64,000 bases of DNA from Leucosporidium creatinivorum (taxonomy: Eukaryota; Basidiomycota; Microbotryomycetes; Leucosporidiales; Leucosporidiaceae), in NCBI GenBank assembly GCA_001600635.1, contig BCKL01000038.1:1-64000 (forward strand), written 5' to 3'. The position numbers were made by a program, and so were the translations under genes. This document shows positions 20,589 to 31,811 of this stretch, one piece after another; the first letter of the stretch is position 1, and each line of letters opens with the position of its first letter. The notes under the pieces were generated by a model, which saw only the letters and a list, made by a program, of their open reading frames with translations, was not told the origin of the DNA and searched no databases.

Positions 20589-21649
20589 TCAAGCCCATCT
20601 CGCCCTCAGCTCCTCCTCCGACACGCCCGAGCGCCGAGCCTGCCTCGCCGTCAAGGAAGGAACATGCTGCAAGCTGTGCAGCTGCTGATCGGGCTGACGC
20701 CCGAGATGAGCCAGAAAGTCATCGAGACCGCGGTGGTCGCCCTCCGTATGGCGTAAATGTCCGCTGGTGATTGTCTGCGAGTGAAATAGTCAGTCTGACT
20801 CGGATTTCTCGGCGCTGGCAAGGAAAGAGACTGTGAGACGCCTCGAATCACCTTCCTGTACTCGCAAGCATAAAGCAAAAGCTGTGCAGAAGTATGTGGT
20901 CAGCTTAGTATCAGCAAAAATCGTCCAAAGGTCAAGGATCACCACGCCGCGAGTCCACGCCGAGCTCGTCTCCCAGTCCCGTAGGCCGACCCAAAGCAGA
21001 GGACGAAAAGCCTTACGCCCCTTGCCACCGTTCATCATCCATTCCTCCGCCGTCTCAATGTACTCGAGCATCATGTCAGCTGCGAAGGGTGAATCACGTT
21101 CGAAGTCAGCCAAAAGCTCGGCGATGTTGGACGAGCGTGAAGCGCCTCTTAGAAGGCGCACAAACCGTTGGGTCAAACATGAGCTGTTTGGAAGATGTAT
21201 TAGCGTGGCTATAGACCGGAGAAGCTGTAGAAGCATCATCTACTCACCCGCAGGAAGGGAATGTTGGCGTTGCCGTGAATGATGTCCTCTCGATGGCCGA
21301 ACGTCCTCAGGAAGTTAAAGTCGTCGTTTCTATTCTTGTGTGCAAATCCAGACTTCATGGGATGCTCTCCCCCTAGCGTGTGTTGCTTCCTCTGGTTGCG
21401 CCGGAGCGCCTGCTCGGTCCACTCGTTCGGCCCGGGCGAGTATTGGAACTCTACGTCGACGAGAGGCAGGATGGGATCGTGATTGGTGTCTGCTATGAAG
21501 CAGTGCACAACTTTGGTGCAGATGTTGATCATGTACCGCGCCATGCCCGTCGTGATGCGACGGTCTGCTCTCAACGGACGAACCGCTGTGAGCTCGTCGG
21601 CGGTGGTTGCGCCTGCCCATTGGTGGGCTTCCCCCGCAGAGATGGGCAT
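20589..21649 (-). CDS. Tandem paralogue A of an unrecognised two-gene family
   Basis: Five exons (21649-21248, 21183-21162, 21079-20943, 20881-20852, 20774-20589) give 258 residues. It starts MPISAGEAHQWAGATTADEL and contains TGMARYMINICTKVVHCFI, FLRTFGHREDIIHGNANIPF, FRPLLWVGLRDWETSSAWTR, LLLYACEYRK and a C-terminus SLTARQARRSGVSEEELR. The second exon is only 22 nt and reads LMFDPTV. The gene about 1.7 kb to the right has the same exon plan and the same sequence blocks, so the pair arose by tandem duplication. The sequence looks soluble and mostly helical, with no signal peptide, membrane segment or known catalytic motif. I do not recognise the family. Confidence 0.82.
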
Positions 21650-22360
21650 TTTGCGGTCGCTGAGGGAGGATTAAAAGATTGGAGAAGCGAATGGGAGAAG
21701 GAACAGACGCGCAAAGTCCAAGGACAGCTACACGGCGCCTGCCCTTCGCTCCGAGCTCGGCGGCTATGGGCTGAGCGGAGAACGCTGTGCTACAGCACAG
21801 GAGCCCCCGTTTAGCTATTCAGCTCTACTGCCGTCAAGGGCTGCTTTCCGAACAGCCGGGGCAATGTACGAGTCTCTACATACCTGCCACTCGGAAACGG
21901 CGCCGAAGGTGAGCGCCGAGCTCGTCGTGTCTCCGAAAGGCAAGCTCTAGGTCCTCCCTCTCATTGAGCGACCTTGCGCCCATCTCGCTCATCTTTTTCT
22001 CGTATCACCGACTCCAGCGTTCCGTCATCGACCGCCATGGCCCCCTCGCTCGCTCGCCCAATCACACTTTCTGAATCTCAGACTCGCTCGGCTCAGTTGC
22101 TGAGCCTGCAGCAGTGCAGCCAGCCATCAAGCTGCACCTCCCTCGCCTGCATCCGTTCAGTTCATCATATCTTTCCGACACCGGCTCAAAGAAGCAGGAG
22201 GCAGAGTAGCGAGCTAGCAGCGAGAGAAGGAGAAGCAGAGAGGGATTGGTCGACTCGCGAGGCCGGAACTTCTGCTCCTCTCGAGGATGATGCGACAGAC
22301 GGGACAGCACCCAGTCCATGTATCTGAAATTCGACAGTCATGCAGATCCCTTCACCTATT
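21650..22360. other. Intergenic region between the tandem paralogues
   Basis: About 710 nt holding the promoter of paralogue A and the 3' flank of paralogue B. A frame at 22062-22319 is not protein-like. No gene seen. Confidence 0.45.
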
Positions 22361-23403
22361 TCACGCCCACCTCCTCCTCAGCTCAGCCTCGGAAACCCCC
22401 GAGCGCCGAGCCTGCCTCGCCGTCAAGGAGGGCACATGAGCTAAGCTGTGGAGCTGTTGCTCCGGCTGCACCCCAAAGTCCAGAAGTAGTTCATTTAACC
22501 GCTTTTGCTGCTGCTCCAGGTGGCGCATGTGTCCCCCGTGGATCGTCTGCGGACGAGAGAGTCAACTGTGCTGCTCGGCGATGGCAAGAGAGCGGGAATT
22601 GAGAAGGGTGGGGCCCCCAATCACCTTCCGGTACTCCTGAGCGTAAAGCAGAAGCTGTTCAACAGCATTCAATCAGCCCAACAAAGTCTGAATCTTGCAG
22701 AGCTCCCGACTCACCACACCACGAGTCCAGGCCGAGCTCGCTTCCCAGTCTCTCACACCGACCCAGAGCAGAGGTCGGAAGCTCTTGCGCCCCGTTACGC
22801 CGCGCATCATCCATGTCTTTGCCGTCTGGATGTATTTGTGCATCATGGCGGCTGCGAGTTGGTGCGTAAATTGACCGTCAGCGAAAGGCTCGGCGATGGC
22901 AATCGAGCACGGCGCGCTTGGAAAAAGACGCACAAACCGTAGCGTCAAACATGAGCTGGCAAGTTGATAAAATCAGCCAGATTTCTAAGCGGAGGCAGGT
23001 AGAGAATACTCACTCGTAAGAAGGGAACAGTGTGGCTCCTCGGTGTAATCCCGTCTCGGTGGCCAAACGTCCGCAAGAAAGCAGGATCGTCCTTGCCATT
23101 CTGATTGGCCACATTACTCTTGGAAGCGAGCTCATTTCCCAGCGCCTCCAGCTTATTCTTGTTGCGGCTGAGGGTCTGCTGGCACCAATTCCACGGCGTG
23201 ACGGACTCGGCGGGAAGAGGTAGGATCGGCTCTTGCTCGCCCTCCTTGATGAGACAGTGCACAACCTTTGTGGACATTCCGACCATGTGTCGAACCATGC
23301 CGGTAGTGACGCGGCCGTCAGCTCGAGACGAGCGAATTTCCGTCAGCTCGTCGGCGGTGGTTGCTCCTGCCCATGCGGCGGCTTCTTCCTCAGAGATGGG
23401 CAT
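22361..23403 (-). CDS. Tandem paralogue B of an unrecognised two-gene family
   Basis: Starts MPISEEEAAAWAGATTADEL at 23403, chosen by alignment with paralogue A although the frame is open further upstream. It has the same five-exon plan: 23403-23014, a 22-nt exon 22955-22934 (LMFDATV), 22851-22715, a short LLLYAQEYRK exon and a last exon ending at 22361. Exon 3 is exactly 137 nt in both copies. Shared blocks are FLRTFGHRDGI, FRPLLWVGVRDWEASSAWTR and SLTARQARRSGVSEAELR. The middle of exon 1 is diverged (KEGEQEPILPLP against a different A segment), while the WVG-RDWE and C-terminal blocks are conserved, suggesting that both proteins are maintained. Function unknown. Confidence 0.82.
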
Positions 23404-23888
23404 GTTGAGGTACTCAAGAGATAGCTTGACAGGCGTAAAAGTGCAAGGGAGAAGGAGGAGCGATGCAAAGCTGCAGCACACCGCGGCGTCTGTCCTTCGC
23501 GCCGAGCTCGGCGGCTGTGAGCTGGGAGACGGGCTATAGACTGCAGTACAGTCTTTGCGTTGGGCATAGCGCCGATCTGAGCTGAATTAGTGCACAACAA
23601 TGAGTCGGGGCGGTGACTGAGGCCGTAGACGAGATTGAGGCGGCCTGCGAAGCTCCCTCACCGAGTGGATCGCCGAGAAGCTGGCTGCAGCCTTTTCAGA
23701 GCGTCCGACAGCCATGTAGTCTGCTCCAGGCGAGCCTTTGCTACACATTTCTCCCGTCTGCACCTTAGCGGCTTACACTTCTGCTCTTCTTGACCTTCTT
23801 GACCCGTTGAAAGGCGAGCGGAACAGCGTCGAGCCCTTTCGCGCTCTCGCTACACCTCACCTCGTCGGCACCTCGACTCCGAGCACCG
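23404..23888. promoter_or_regulatory. Divergent promoter region
   Basis: 485 nt between the starts of paralogue B (leftwards) and the zinc-ribbon gene (rightwards). No coding frame seen; no specific operator recognised. Confidence 0.45.
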
Positions 23889-24722
23889 ATGGACAGCAGT
23901 ACAGCGCATCTTGCGACTCAAGCATACCTCTCTACACTCTCCCTCCTCCTCGCGCCACACCCTCACCTTTCCGCCTCCGCCTCCCACTCGCTCGCCTCTC
24001 AAAAACCTCACGCGCCGGCCGCGCTGGACACGAAATGCTCAGCATGCCAAGCAGAACTGATAGGAGGACTCAATGCTGCTTTCTGGGTCGAAGGAGGGTC
24101 ATTGTGGGCGAGGTGCGAGAGTTGCGGATGGGCCAGCAAAAGAGGAGGAGCGGGGGCCGCTGAGACGGTACAGAGCGGCAAGGCAAAGTTTAAGCGGGTC
24201 AAGAAGAGGAGAAGGATGGATGTTGATGTGCTGCAGAGAAGCAGCACGACGACGAAGTACTACAAACCGGCCCCTTCGCCTCTCCCTTCTCGCGCTTCGG
24301 CGACGGCCTCAATAAGTCCGAGACCAATCACGGGAGCATCAGGGTCGGCTTCTCCTGCACCACCGACTTCCTCACGCCCCTCCCTCGCTCCTTTCGGCGC
24401 CTCCTCAACCGCTCAGCCCACCGGCGCTCGCTCAGCTCCCCCCTCTCGCCTCGCCTCGCCATCTTCGGCCCCCACCTCGGCTCGACCGTCCCCGACCCCT
24501 GTATCCTCAGCTACCGCCTCCCCCTCCGTTTCCGCCCGAGCCTCTCCTTCTCCCGCCCTCGGCTCCGGATCCGACACCTCGGCGGCGAGCAAGAAACGCA
24601 AACGAGCCAAGCAGCAACCGAGCGGGCTAGCTGAGCTACTGGAAGCAAAAAGGAAGGAGAAGGCTGCTGCTAGTTCGGGCGGTGGAGCTGCGGGGTTGAT
24701 GGATTTCTTGCAGGGGATTTGA
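23889..24722 (+). CDS. Zinc-ribbon protein, possible RNase P/MRP subunit of the Rpr2/Rpp21/Snm1 family
   Basis: A single exon of 277 codons. The N-terminal 40 residues are helical. Then comes a four-cysteine ribbon, KCSACQAELIGGLNA about 20 residues before ARCESCGWAS, and a basic stretch (KFKRVKKRRRMD). That order of helix, CX2C, CX2C and basic patch fits the Rpr2/Rpp21/Snm1 family, whose members bind RNase P or MRP RNA through the ribbon. The C-terminal half is a long Ser/Pro/Ala-rich tail ending in a charged helix (LAELLEAKRKEKAAA) and MDFLQGI, longer than usual for the family. The assignment rests on cysteine spacing and layout only; another RNA-binding zinc ribbon is possible. Confidence 0.6.
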   Translation: MDSSTAHLATQAYLSTLSLLLAPHPHLSASASHSLASQKPHAPAALDTKCSACQAELIGGLNAAFWVEGGSLWARCESCGWASKRGGAGAAETVQSGKAKFKRVKKRRRMDVDVLQRSSTTTKYYKPAPSPLPSRASATASISPRPITGASGSASPAPPTSSRPSLAPFGASSTAQPTGARSAPPSRLASPSSAPTSARPSPTPVSSATASPSVSARASPSPALGSGSDTSAASKKRKRAKQQPSGLAELLEAKRKEKAAASSGGGAAGLMDFLQGI

Positions 24723-25103
24723 GGGAAAGGCGAGGGAATCGGGAGTGCCGAGCGAGGGAGGGCAAGTAGGAGCTCTGCACGATACATCACGATTATTTGC
24801 CTACGTTCGCAAGCCCTCCGTTGGAGAGGACGAGGCAGAGGCAAGGCTGGGTTTGCTTCGGCGCTGTCGGCTCTGGCTCGCCGACTCGAGTTGCCCGCTA
24901 CTTGGGGTACAGTAGAGCACGAGTGCGAGTCGCAGTATCCTGCTTTGTTGTGTAGCTTGTGTTGTACTCGCAGCCTCCCACGAAGCACCGAGGAGGGCAT
25001 TTTCGAAGGCAGCGACGCTCTCGTCGATATTCGAGATCTCTCAGCCCAGTCTAAGCTGGAAAACAATCGTGTCCGTTACTGGCCTGTATCTCATCTAGCT
25101 ACA
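24723..25103. other. Convergent intergenic region
   Basis: Lies between the ends of the zinc-ribbon gene and BRO1. No coding signal; 3' flanks only. Confidence 0.5.
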
Positions 25104-28100
25104 TCAATAACCCCTCGGCGGCTGCGGTGGATGCGAGTAGCCATAAGGCGATGGCGGTTGAGGCTGCCCATACGGCGACTGAGGCGGCCTTGGTGCACCG
25201 TACTGATACTGCTGAGGCTGCTGAGGTGGCGGCGGGGGTGGTCCATACGCTCCATAGCTGACGGGCTGCGACGGCGGCGGTAGCGAGCCATACGAGACTG
25301 GCTGGGAGGGAGGAGGGAGGGAAGGCTGCCTTTGCGCGGAGGGTGATGAGGCGGAGGGAGGGAGAGGAGGAGCAGGCGCGTAGGGCGAGCGAGCGGCGGG
25401 TGCTGAGGGAGGAGAAGGAGCGGAGGAGAAGGCGCCGGTGGTGGGGAAGGAGGAGTAGGGCGAAGCTGAGGGAATGAGAGGAGCGGGCGAGTAGGCGGGT
25501 TGAGCTGGTGGTGTAGGGTAGGAAGGCTGTTGAGGGTATGAGGGTTGGGAAGGCGGCTGCTGGTAGGAGGAGTGTTGCGACCAGGATGGGGGCTGAGGCG
25601 GGAGAGTAGGGGGCGATCGTGCTGTAGCGCCGAGATCCATTCCTCCCATCTGCCTCTCCAGCCCGGAGGAGGGAGATGCGACTCGAGGTCCCTCCAGCCT
25701 CTGCTTAATATCCGCCGCCGAGGCCAGCTCTGACCTCTCCGAGTCCCTCTGCCTCAAGAACGACGACACCTGCTGCTTGAGGCCATCGACGAGCTCGACC
25801 AGATCCGAGTAGAACTGGACGCCCTTCTGCAAGCCGACTCGGACTTCGGCGTACGTCTGCGCTGCCCTGCCGAGCCTGGTCGTCAGATCTCGCTTGTTAC
25901 GCTCGGCCTCGCCCCAGCGTCCCTGCGTCGCCTTGGCTCCCCTGCTCTCGGTGACGAGCTTGAAGTCGGCGCTGATCTCGGAGAGGGTTGATTGCTGGTG
26001 GTGCATTGTGGCGGTGATGCGAGTTTGATGGGCGCGGAACTTTTCGAGTTCGGTTGCGAAGAGTGTGGGTTCGACGGAGGCGGAGCCCTTGCGGTTGAGG
26101 ATGAGGAGGTGCGAGATGTCGTCGGCTTGAACCTGCACACAGTTGTTGAGGAAGTCAGCTCAGTACAGAAGCGCTGAAAGAACTGCGCGGATACGCACCC
26201 GCTCCTTGAGATCCTTGAGCACATCAGCTCGCTCCTTCTTGACCTTGGAGAGCCGGGAGAGCGCCTCCGAGATGTTGGCGACGCGCTGCTTGGTTTCCTC
26301 CTCTTCCTCATCTCCATCGTCTCCGTCTAGGAGGTTCGTCTCTGCCTGACTGCTCCCCACCGCCTCGACGAAAGCCCTCTCTAGCGCCGCGCCCGAGGGG
26401 TCGGCGAGGATGTGGACCTCCCTCCTCACTCCGTCCCACAGTCCCTGCGCCTGTCCATCCGAAGCCGAGGCTTGCTCCAGCGACTCGCGGTGGGAGCGAA
26501 TGTCCTGACGGTAGGAGCGAGTCAATCCCGACGACGGTTGCTGCTCCCATAGCCCTCCATAGCGAGCGCGCATCGATTCGCACTCGCGCGACTCGACCTC
26601 CAGATCCCTCGATGCGTTCTCGAGCGACTTGGCGGCGTTCTCCTTGAGCGAGTTGAGGCGTTTGAAGAGGTCCTCGACGCGGCCCCCTGCCTCCTCGCGA
26701 CGAATCTCATCTGCCCATCCTCGGACCTGCGCTCCTGGGTCCGCCAGCCCATCCTGCCCTCCCGCGCCCGACTTGAAGCGCTCGAGGCTGGCGGGAAGTC
26801 CCATATATTCGAGGGCGGCGACGAGCTCTCCGTCGGCGAGGTCGGCGCGTTCGGCTTCGGCGCGAACGAGCTTGGCCTTCTCCTCCGAGTACATGCTGGC
26901 GCTCTCGTGCACGCTCAGAGGGACGAGCTTGGAGAAGAGGTCGGGGCCGACAATTTTCTGCACGTCGGGGGTGGCGTAGACATCGTGGATGGGGATGGGT
27001 TCGGCGACGTCCTTGCCCTTCTCGATGGCGGCGAGGGAGGCCTCGGAGGGTACGACCTCGTTGTAGACGATGTCGTTATCCTTCTGCGCCTTGTTCTTGG
27101 CGTCCGTGACGAGGCTGAGGTGGGTTTTGGTGATCTCGGCGAGGGAGACGGGGGCGTCAGGGAGGATGGAGGTCGAGGTGGAGGAGGTGGAGAAGGATCC
27201 AGCGAAGGCTTGGGCGAGGCGGTGAGCCTCCTTGGCGAGCGACTCCGAGAGGTTGAGACGAGCGAGGGCTTCGCCGTACTTGAGCGCGGTGGTGTCGGCG
27301 AGTGAGCGATAGTACTGCGCCAGTGAGGCAAAGTACTTGGCCTTGGTCTGTAGATAGATGGGTGAGCTGTCGTACTTCTCGTCGACTTGATGAGAAGTAT
27401 CTACCTGGATGAGCATGCTCCACTCGCGGATGAAGACTCCCTTGGTGACCCACTCCTTGACCTCCTCGACGATTCCAGCGTACAGCGACGAGGCCTGCAT
27501 GCAGAGCTTGGCCCTCAGACCAGCTCCCTTGGCCGAAGCCGGCCCCATCGTCTCGATGAACACCTCGGTCGCTTGGGCTCCCATCAGGCCAACGAGCACC
27601 TTGACGACCTCGCGGCTGAGGTCGGTGCTCGGAGCATGGAGGAAGTTGTCGTTGATGTAGGTGAACATGCCCGAAGCGCAACGGAACGAGTGGAAAGCGC
27701 GCTTGAGGCCTTCGGGCGAGGAGCGAGGTGACGACGCGGCGAGCGACGAGAGGGTGGCTCCAATGTTGAAGATGACGGAGGCCTTCTCGTAGGCCAACGA
27801 GAGCTGCGAGATCTTGCCGTGGGTGAAGGCGTCGTTCCTGCAGGGGAGCAACTCGAGTCAGCTCATTCGTCGCTCGCCCCCTCCACAACAGCTGGGAAAG
27901 GCTAAGCACTAGAACTCACCAAGGGAAGGGTACACGGAGCTCGGGGAACCGTAGCTCAAGCAGCTCGAGTTGCCCAAAGTACTTGTACAGCAAATCGCGC
28001 CCTGTAACGTCCGAGCCAGCCGATCCGCGCAAGGCATCCTGGCGTGAGCGGTTGAGCTGAGCTAGCTCGTCGGCGTAAGCGTCGGGTTGCTCTGCGTAGG

Positions 28101-28263
28101 TGCGAGAGATGACAGTGCGAAGGTGCGGTGCAAAGTCGACGTCCTGAGTGAGCTTCTTGGGCACTGTCGGGGCGAAGAGAGCGTGGCGTCAGCGGTGGGG
28201 CGGTTGATCCTGAGAGCTCGAGCTGGCTGTAAGTGACTGACCAAAGATGAGGGGAGAGGCCAT
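25104..28263 (-). CDS. BRO1: BRO1-domain ESCRT-associated protein (Bro1/ALIX)
   Basis: Four exons (28263-28242, 28163-27920, 27837-26199, 26132-25104) give 977 residues. The N-terminus MASPLIFVPKKLTQDVDF, with RDLLYKYFGQLELLELRFP and SLAYEKASVIFNIGATLSSL, is a clear BRO1 domain (about residues 1-390). A helical V domain follows to about residue 750 (DRLVPLSVHES-type region, then long charged helices). The last 200 residues are Pro/Tyr/Gln-rich (SPYGQPQPPSPYGYSHPP), as in Bro1 and ALIX tails that recruit the deubiquitinase Doa4 or ESCRT partners. Bro1 binds Snf7 on endosomes and helps sort cargo into multivesicular bodies. The pH-signalling relative Rim20/PalA is the alternative; the Pro-rich tail and the N-terminus favour Bro1. 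Confidence 0.88.
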
Positions 28264-28598
28264 GCTAGATACGCCTGTGCTGCTGTGCTCTCCTTAGTCG
28301 ACGAGAAGCGAGACGAGGGATTGGTCAGAAGCGAGAGAGGCGATCGCTCGCCTTGTCTTCGATTCGAGATGGGTGTCCTCTGGTGTCCTGCAGCTTCTTA
28401 AAGCCTCGAGGATGTCGAAGTAGAGTCGAAAAACGTATTGGAGCTTGTTCTGAGGCATCTGTAGCTCTCCAACAATCCACACTTCGACCCTGCAGGCTCG
28501 CCGAGAATCGCTCGGTCTCGGACCTCGCAACCATCTTGGATGACGCCCATGGGCAAAATCTAGCTACAAATTTGATCTAACTAAGCGATCCACACCCT
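28264..28598. other. Intergenic region, no gene seen
   Basis: Contains the BRO1 promoter and the 3' flank of the Zn2Cys6 gene at 28.6 kb. Confidence 0.45.
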
Positions 28599-30408
28599 TC
28601 ACGCGTCCATTGGCCCATTTTCAGCGCCAACAGAGCCCTCCATCTCCTCCGCCGAGCCGGTCGGGGTCGGCTCTCCTCCTCCAACCCCATCTACAGCAGC
28701 CCCCACACTCGGCTCCTGCTCTTCTACCTCTACCACTTCCCCTAAGCGACTCTCATGCCTCTCCTTTGCCGGGCTCAGCAACTTGTCGATAGGGCTCGGC
28801 GCCATCCCTCCGAGCATCGCATCGCCGCTTCCCTGCCTCCACGCGCTCAAGAGGGCAGGTCGCTGCGGTGCTGCTCTTCCTCTTACCTCTTGCTCCTGAC
28901 CCTCCCTTCCGAGTGGTCCGCCGTCTCGCGCCTCGTCGGTCGACCGATCCCCCTCGGCCCTCCCCTTCCCCTTCCTCCCTCTCATCATCTCCGCCACAGC
29001 CGCATCATATCTCCTCTCGTGCGCCTCCCTTGCTTCTACCCGCTTCTTCGGATCAGACATTTCCTTTCTATACACCTGTCCCTGCGCCTGCTCCAATGCC
29101 CACTCCTCGGCCGTAGCGCCCTCGGCGGGGATGGTCATGAAGTAGAGGAGTGGAGGGTAGGGAGCTCGGAATTGGTCGAGGGCGGAGGCTGGAGAGCTGA
29201 TCGAGGGAGAGAGGAAGATATGACGGCGGTCGGGGCCGGCTAGAGCTGGGGAGCGATAGGTGAAAGGAGAATGGAGTGGAGGAGGTGGTGCGCCGAGCGG
29301 CGTACAGTGGTGGCCGAGGCGGATAGGGGAGAGTGCGAAAGGGTGGGCTGAGCGAAGAGCTGCGGCGCGAGCAGAAGACAATGGCCCCGGTGAAGGAGAC
29401 GTCGAAGGGATGGAAAGCCGAAGGGAGGGGAGTCGGATCGGTGCTCGAGGCGAGCCTTTCGACGTCGAAGGGGTCGGAGGTCGCTGCATGAGTGGTGGAG
29501 GAGGAAAAGAGTCGTCCATGGGCGCCAGAGGTTGAGTAGCCGAGTGTGGTGTAGGGTACTCTGGGTAGTCTCCATGTCGACTGCCGCTGTTGGGATGCGC
29601 CGAGGTCGCCGAGATTGGCGAGTTGGAGAGCGAGACCAGGGCTTCTGCACCTTGGATCGCGGTTGGCTCTGGTGGAGGAGGCGGTTGAAAGGAACGCGGC
29701 TGCGGGGAGGAGGGAGGAGGAGATGGGCGTGCGCCGAACTCGTGAGGCTGGGGATAGAGCTCGTGAGGCGCCAGCGGAAGTGGCGGATGGTGATGGGCGT
29801 GGGAGTGGGAGTGAGGTCGACCTCCGTAGCCTGGCGGTGGGTATGGAACGGACCAGGGAGAGAGGTTCGGTCGTCTTCTCGTAGGGTATTCGAGGAATTG
29901 GTCGCTCAGCAGCGATACGAGCTTGGTCAAGCGATTGATCTCCGCCGTAGCAGCCTGTAGCTCTTGTTGCCTTCGGCTTGGACCTTGCACCGAGATATCA
30001 TTGGCTCTGAGAAGGCGAGAGGATCAGCTGCGAAGGCAGAGCGACGCCGAGAGGGGGTTCACCTCGCCCGAATCGTGCCGGCAGGCCAAACACAGGATTC
30101 GTTGCGCATAGTACATTGGCCGCAGACGTCGTTGATAGCTGCTGAGCGCATACATTTCTCTGCGAGCGGAAGAAGCGTCAGCACATGGTGGCGAGAAGCG
30201 GCGGCGGCAGCGAGCAGCGTCGCCGAGCAGCTGCAGGTCGTAACTTACGCTTACGTTCTCGACACGCTTTGCCTGTAGACGTGCAGAATCCCTGATTAGC
30301 TCCCCCGCCCTTCACCTCTTCGACGCAAACACACTCACAAGCCGTCGCCGCGGACCCTCCGGCGCGGCCCCCTCTTCCTTGCGAAGGCTGCCGAACTTGT
30401 GCACTCAT
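28599..30408 (-). CDS. Small Zn2Cys6 protein with coiled coil and Pro-rich tail
   Basis: Exons 30408-30339, 30272-30249 (24 nt), 30159-30063 and 30006-28599. The join gives ATACKACRERKQKCMRSA and then DVCGQCTMRNESCVWPAG, a full cluster with spacing CX2CX6CX9CX2CX6C. The first intron cuts the codon of the first zinc Cys, and the second falls after RK, the same position as in the 15.9 and 46.9 kb genes. A leucine-rich heptad region (EINRLTKLVSLLSDQFL) and a roughly 420-residue Pro/Ser/His-rich tail follow. The tail has one ordered-looking piece, YFMTIPAEGATAEEWALEQA. No fungal transcription factor middle domain is seen. It is the longest member of the small-regulator set here. Confidence 0.83.
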
Positions 30409-30735
30409 GTACAGTATTCCAGAGCCGTTGAATGAGCGGCGAGCGTGTAGGCGAGTGCAGACGAGTGAGAGGCAGGAGGAAAAGCGGTGTTTCGGGGCTC
30501 GTGCTCACTCAAAGGCGGACGGGGCGGGACCGTGCAGCAAACAAAACCGAGTTAAAAGGCTACAGAATCGTTCAAAAGAGTATTGTCGTATCTTGTAGTG
30601 ACCGAAAAGGCTCAGGGAGCACCCTCCGATCCTGTTCGGACTCGCCCGGCGCCCTCCCAACATCGCCGAGCATCTCCGTCTCATTCCTGCAGCGATTTGA
30701 GCTCGTTGCGAGCTACGATGACCATGATAATTATT
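30409..30735. other. Short intergenic region between two Zn2Cys6 genes
   Basis: 327 nt separate the 3' end of the 30.7 kb gene from the start of the 28.6 kb gene, both read leftwards. No gene seen. Confidence 0.5.
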
Positions 30736-31811
30736 CTATCGATATCCTCCCTTCAGCTCATCCTCCTGCGGGCCCTCCTGCGGGCCCTCCTGCGGGCCCT
30801 CCTGCACGGTCGGCAAGCCTCTCACCGAGGGCCGGAAGGCAGCAAACATCGACCACAGCCCGAGCGGGGCTGTAGACGGCGCTACAGCAGGCATTGGCGA
30901 AGGTAATGTGGCTGAGTACACTGAGGACGAGCCGGAAGAAGACGAGAGGAAAGGCGGAAGCGACTCGGCGCTGGGTGGCTGAGACGGAAAGAGGGGAACT
31001 CCGACCGGCGGTTGGAAGAAGGGGGTGAAGGTCGGAGGAGGGAATGGCGAGGGGTAAGGCTGATGATGAGGGTAGACCATGGGCGTGGAGCACGCCAAGT
31101 CGACCGTGCCTAGCGAGGAGACCAAGCTGCCTCTCGAGCAGGTGTGAATGGAGCTGGTTCGAGGGCCGAGGGAAACATTGTCGAAGGCCGAGCGTAGCGA
31201 TCCCTGGGAGGAAGAAGAACCGCGTCGAGAGGGACTGGAGGGAGAAGTCGAGGCTGGGGCTTGCTGCTCCTCGAGACGAGCCAGCCGCTCCTCCAAGCCG
31301 AGCACGATCTTATTGAGCCGAAGTACCTCGGCTTGCGACTGCATTATAGGATTAAACGTCAGCTTGTGGTAGGTATCGGCGTCCGAAGATTCTCATACAG
31401 CTTCAATCTTGGCATCCTCCTCAGTTCGCCTGCAGAACGAGGAAGGGGTCAGCTCGGCGCACCTCGTTTGCCGCTTCAGAGCAACTCACGAGGGCGCTCC
31501 CTCGTCCCAAACACACTCCTTCTTTGCTTTCGAACACTGCGTACACTGTAGCTCTCTCGAACACTTCAATTTCCCGCCTGTGTGTGAGTGCCGAAAACGG
31601 GTCAGCCTCCGCTCGGCGCTCGACGTTCAGGTGCAGCAAACAGACATACCGACACTGTAGCGCACCAGAGTAGAGTATCAGTTGAATCCTCCCAGAACCC
31701 AAGTCAAGCAAAACTCACATCAACGCATGCTCGGACGCGTCCGTTCTTTGCTCCCTCCCCCCCAGACTCCTTGCGCTTCTTGGTCGAGCTGTTGGCCGAG
31801 GCGCTGACCAT
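30736..31811 (-). CDS. Small Zn2Cys6 protein, 5-nt microexon member with a two-base frame discrepancy
   Basis: The start at MVSASANSSTKKRKESG (31811) was chosen from the length of its relatives; upstream sequence is open in frame. Exons: 31811-31719 (ending VRACVD), 31654-31650 (TGTCG), 31577-31490 (GKLKCSRELQCTQC, then KKECVWDEG), 31429-31399 and 31338-30736. The heptad region EVLRLNKIVLGLEERLARL and a Ser/Pro tail follow, ending in a QEGP repeat. The layout matches the 34.3 kb gene intron for intron. With canonical splice sites, however, the link from the microexon to GKLKC is two bases short, giving 16 instead of 18 nt between the second and third zinc Cys codons. Either the acceptor is unusual, the CA-rich acceptor has an assembly error, or the gene is damaged. 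Confidence 0.7.
30761..30808 (-). repeat. 12-nt coding minisatellite (QEGP repeat)
   Basis: The unit CCTCCTGCGGGC on the plus strand occurs three times and then once imperfectly near the 3' end of the 30.7 kb Zn2Cys6 gene. On the coding strand it encodes repeated Gln-Glu-Gly-Pro. Near-perfect identity suggests recent slippage. Confidence 0.8.
31650..31654 (-). other. Candidate 5-nt microexon (second zinc-binding Cys)
   Basis: TGTCG lies between a GCTACAG acceptor and a GTATGT donor, at the position equivalent to the TGCAG microexon of the 34.3 kb gene. It supplies the second Cys of the cluster after VRACVD. The downstream join is two bases out of frame with canonical sites. Confidence 0.55.

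Noticed and set aside
30761-30808. CRISPR-like short repeats
   Set aside because: Head-to-tail 12-nt units without spacers, inside a coding exon of a eukaryote.
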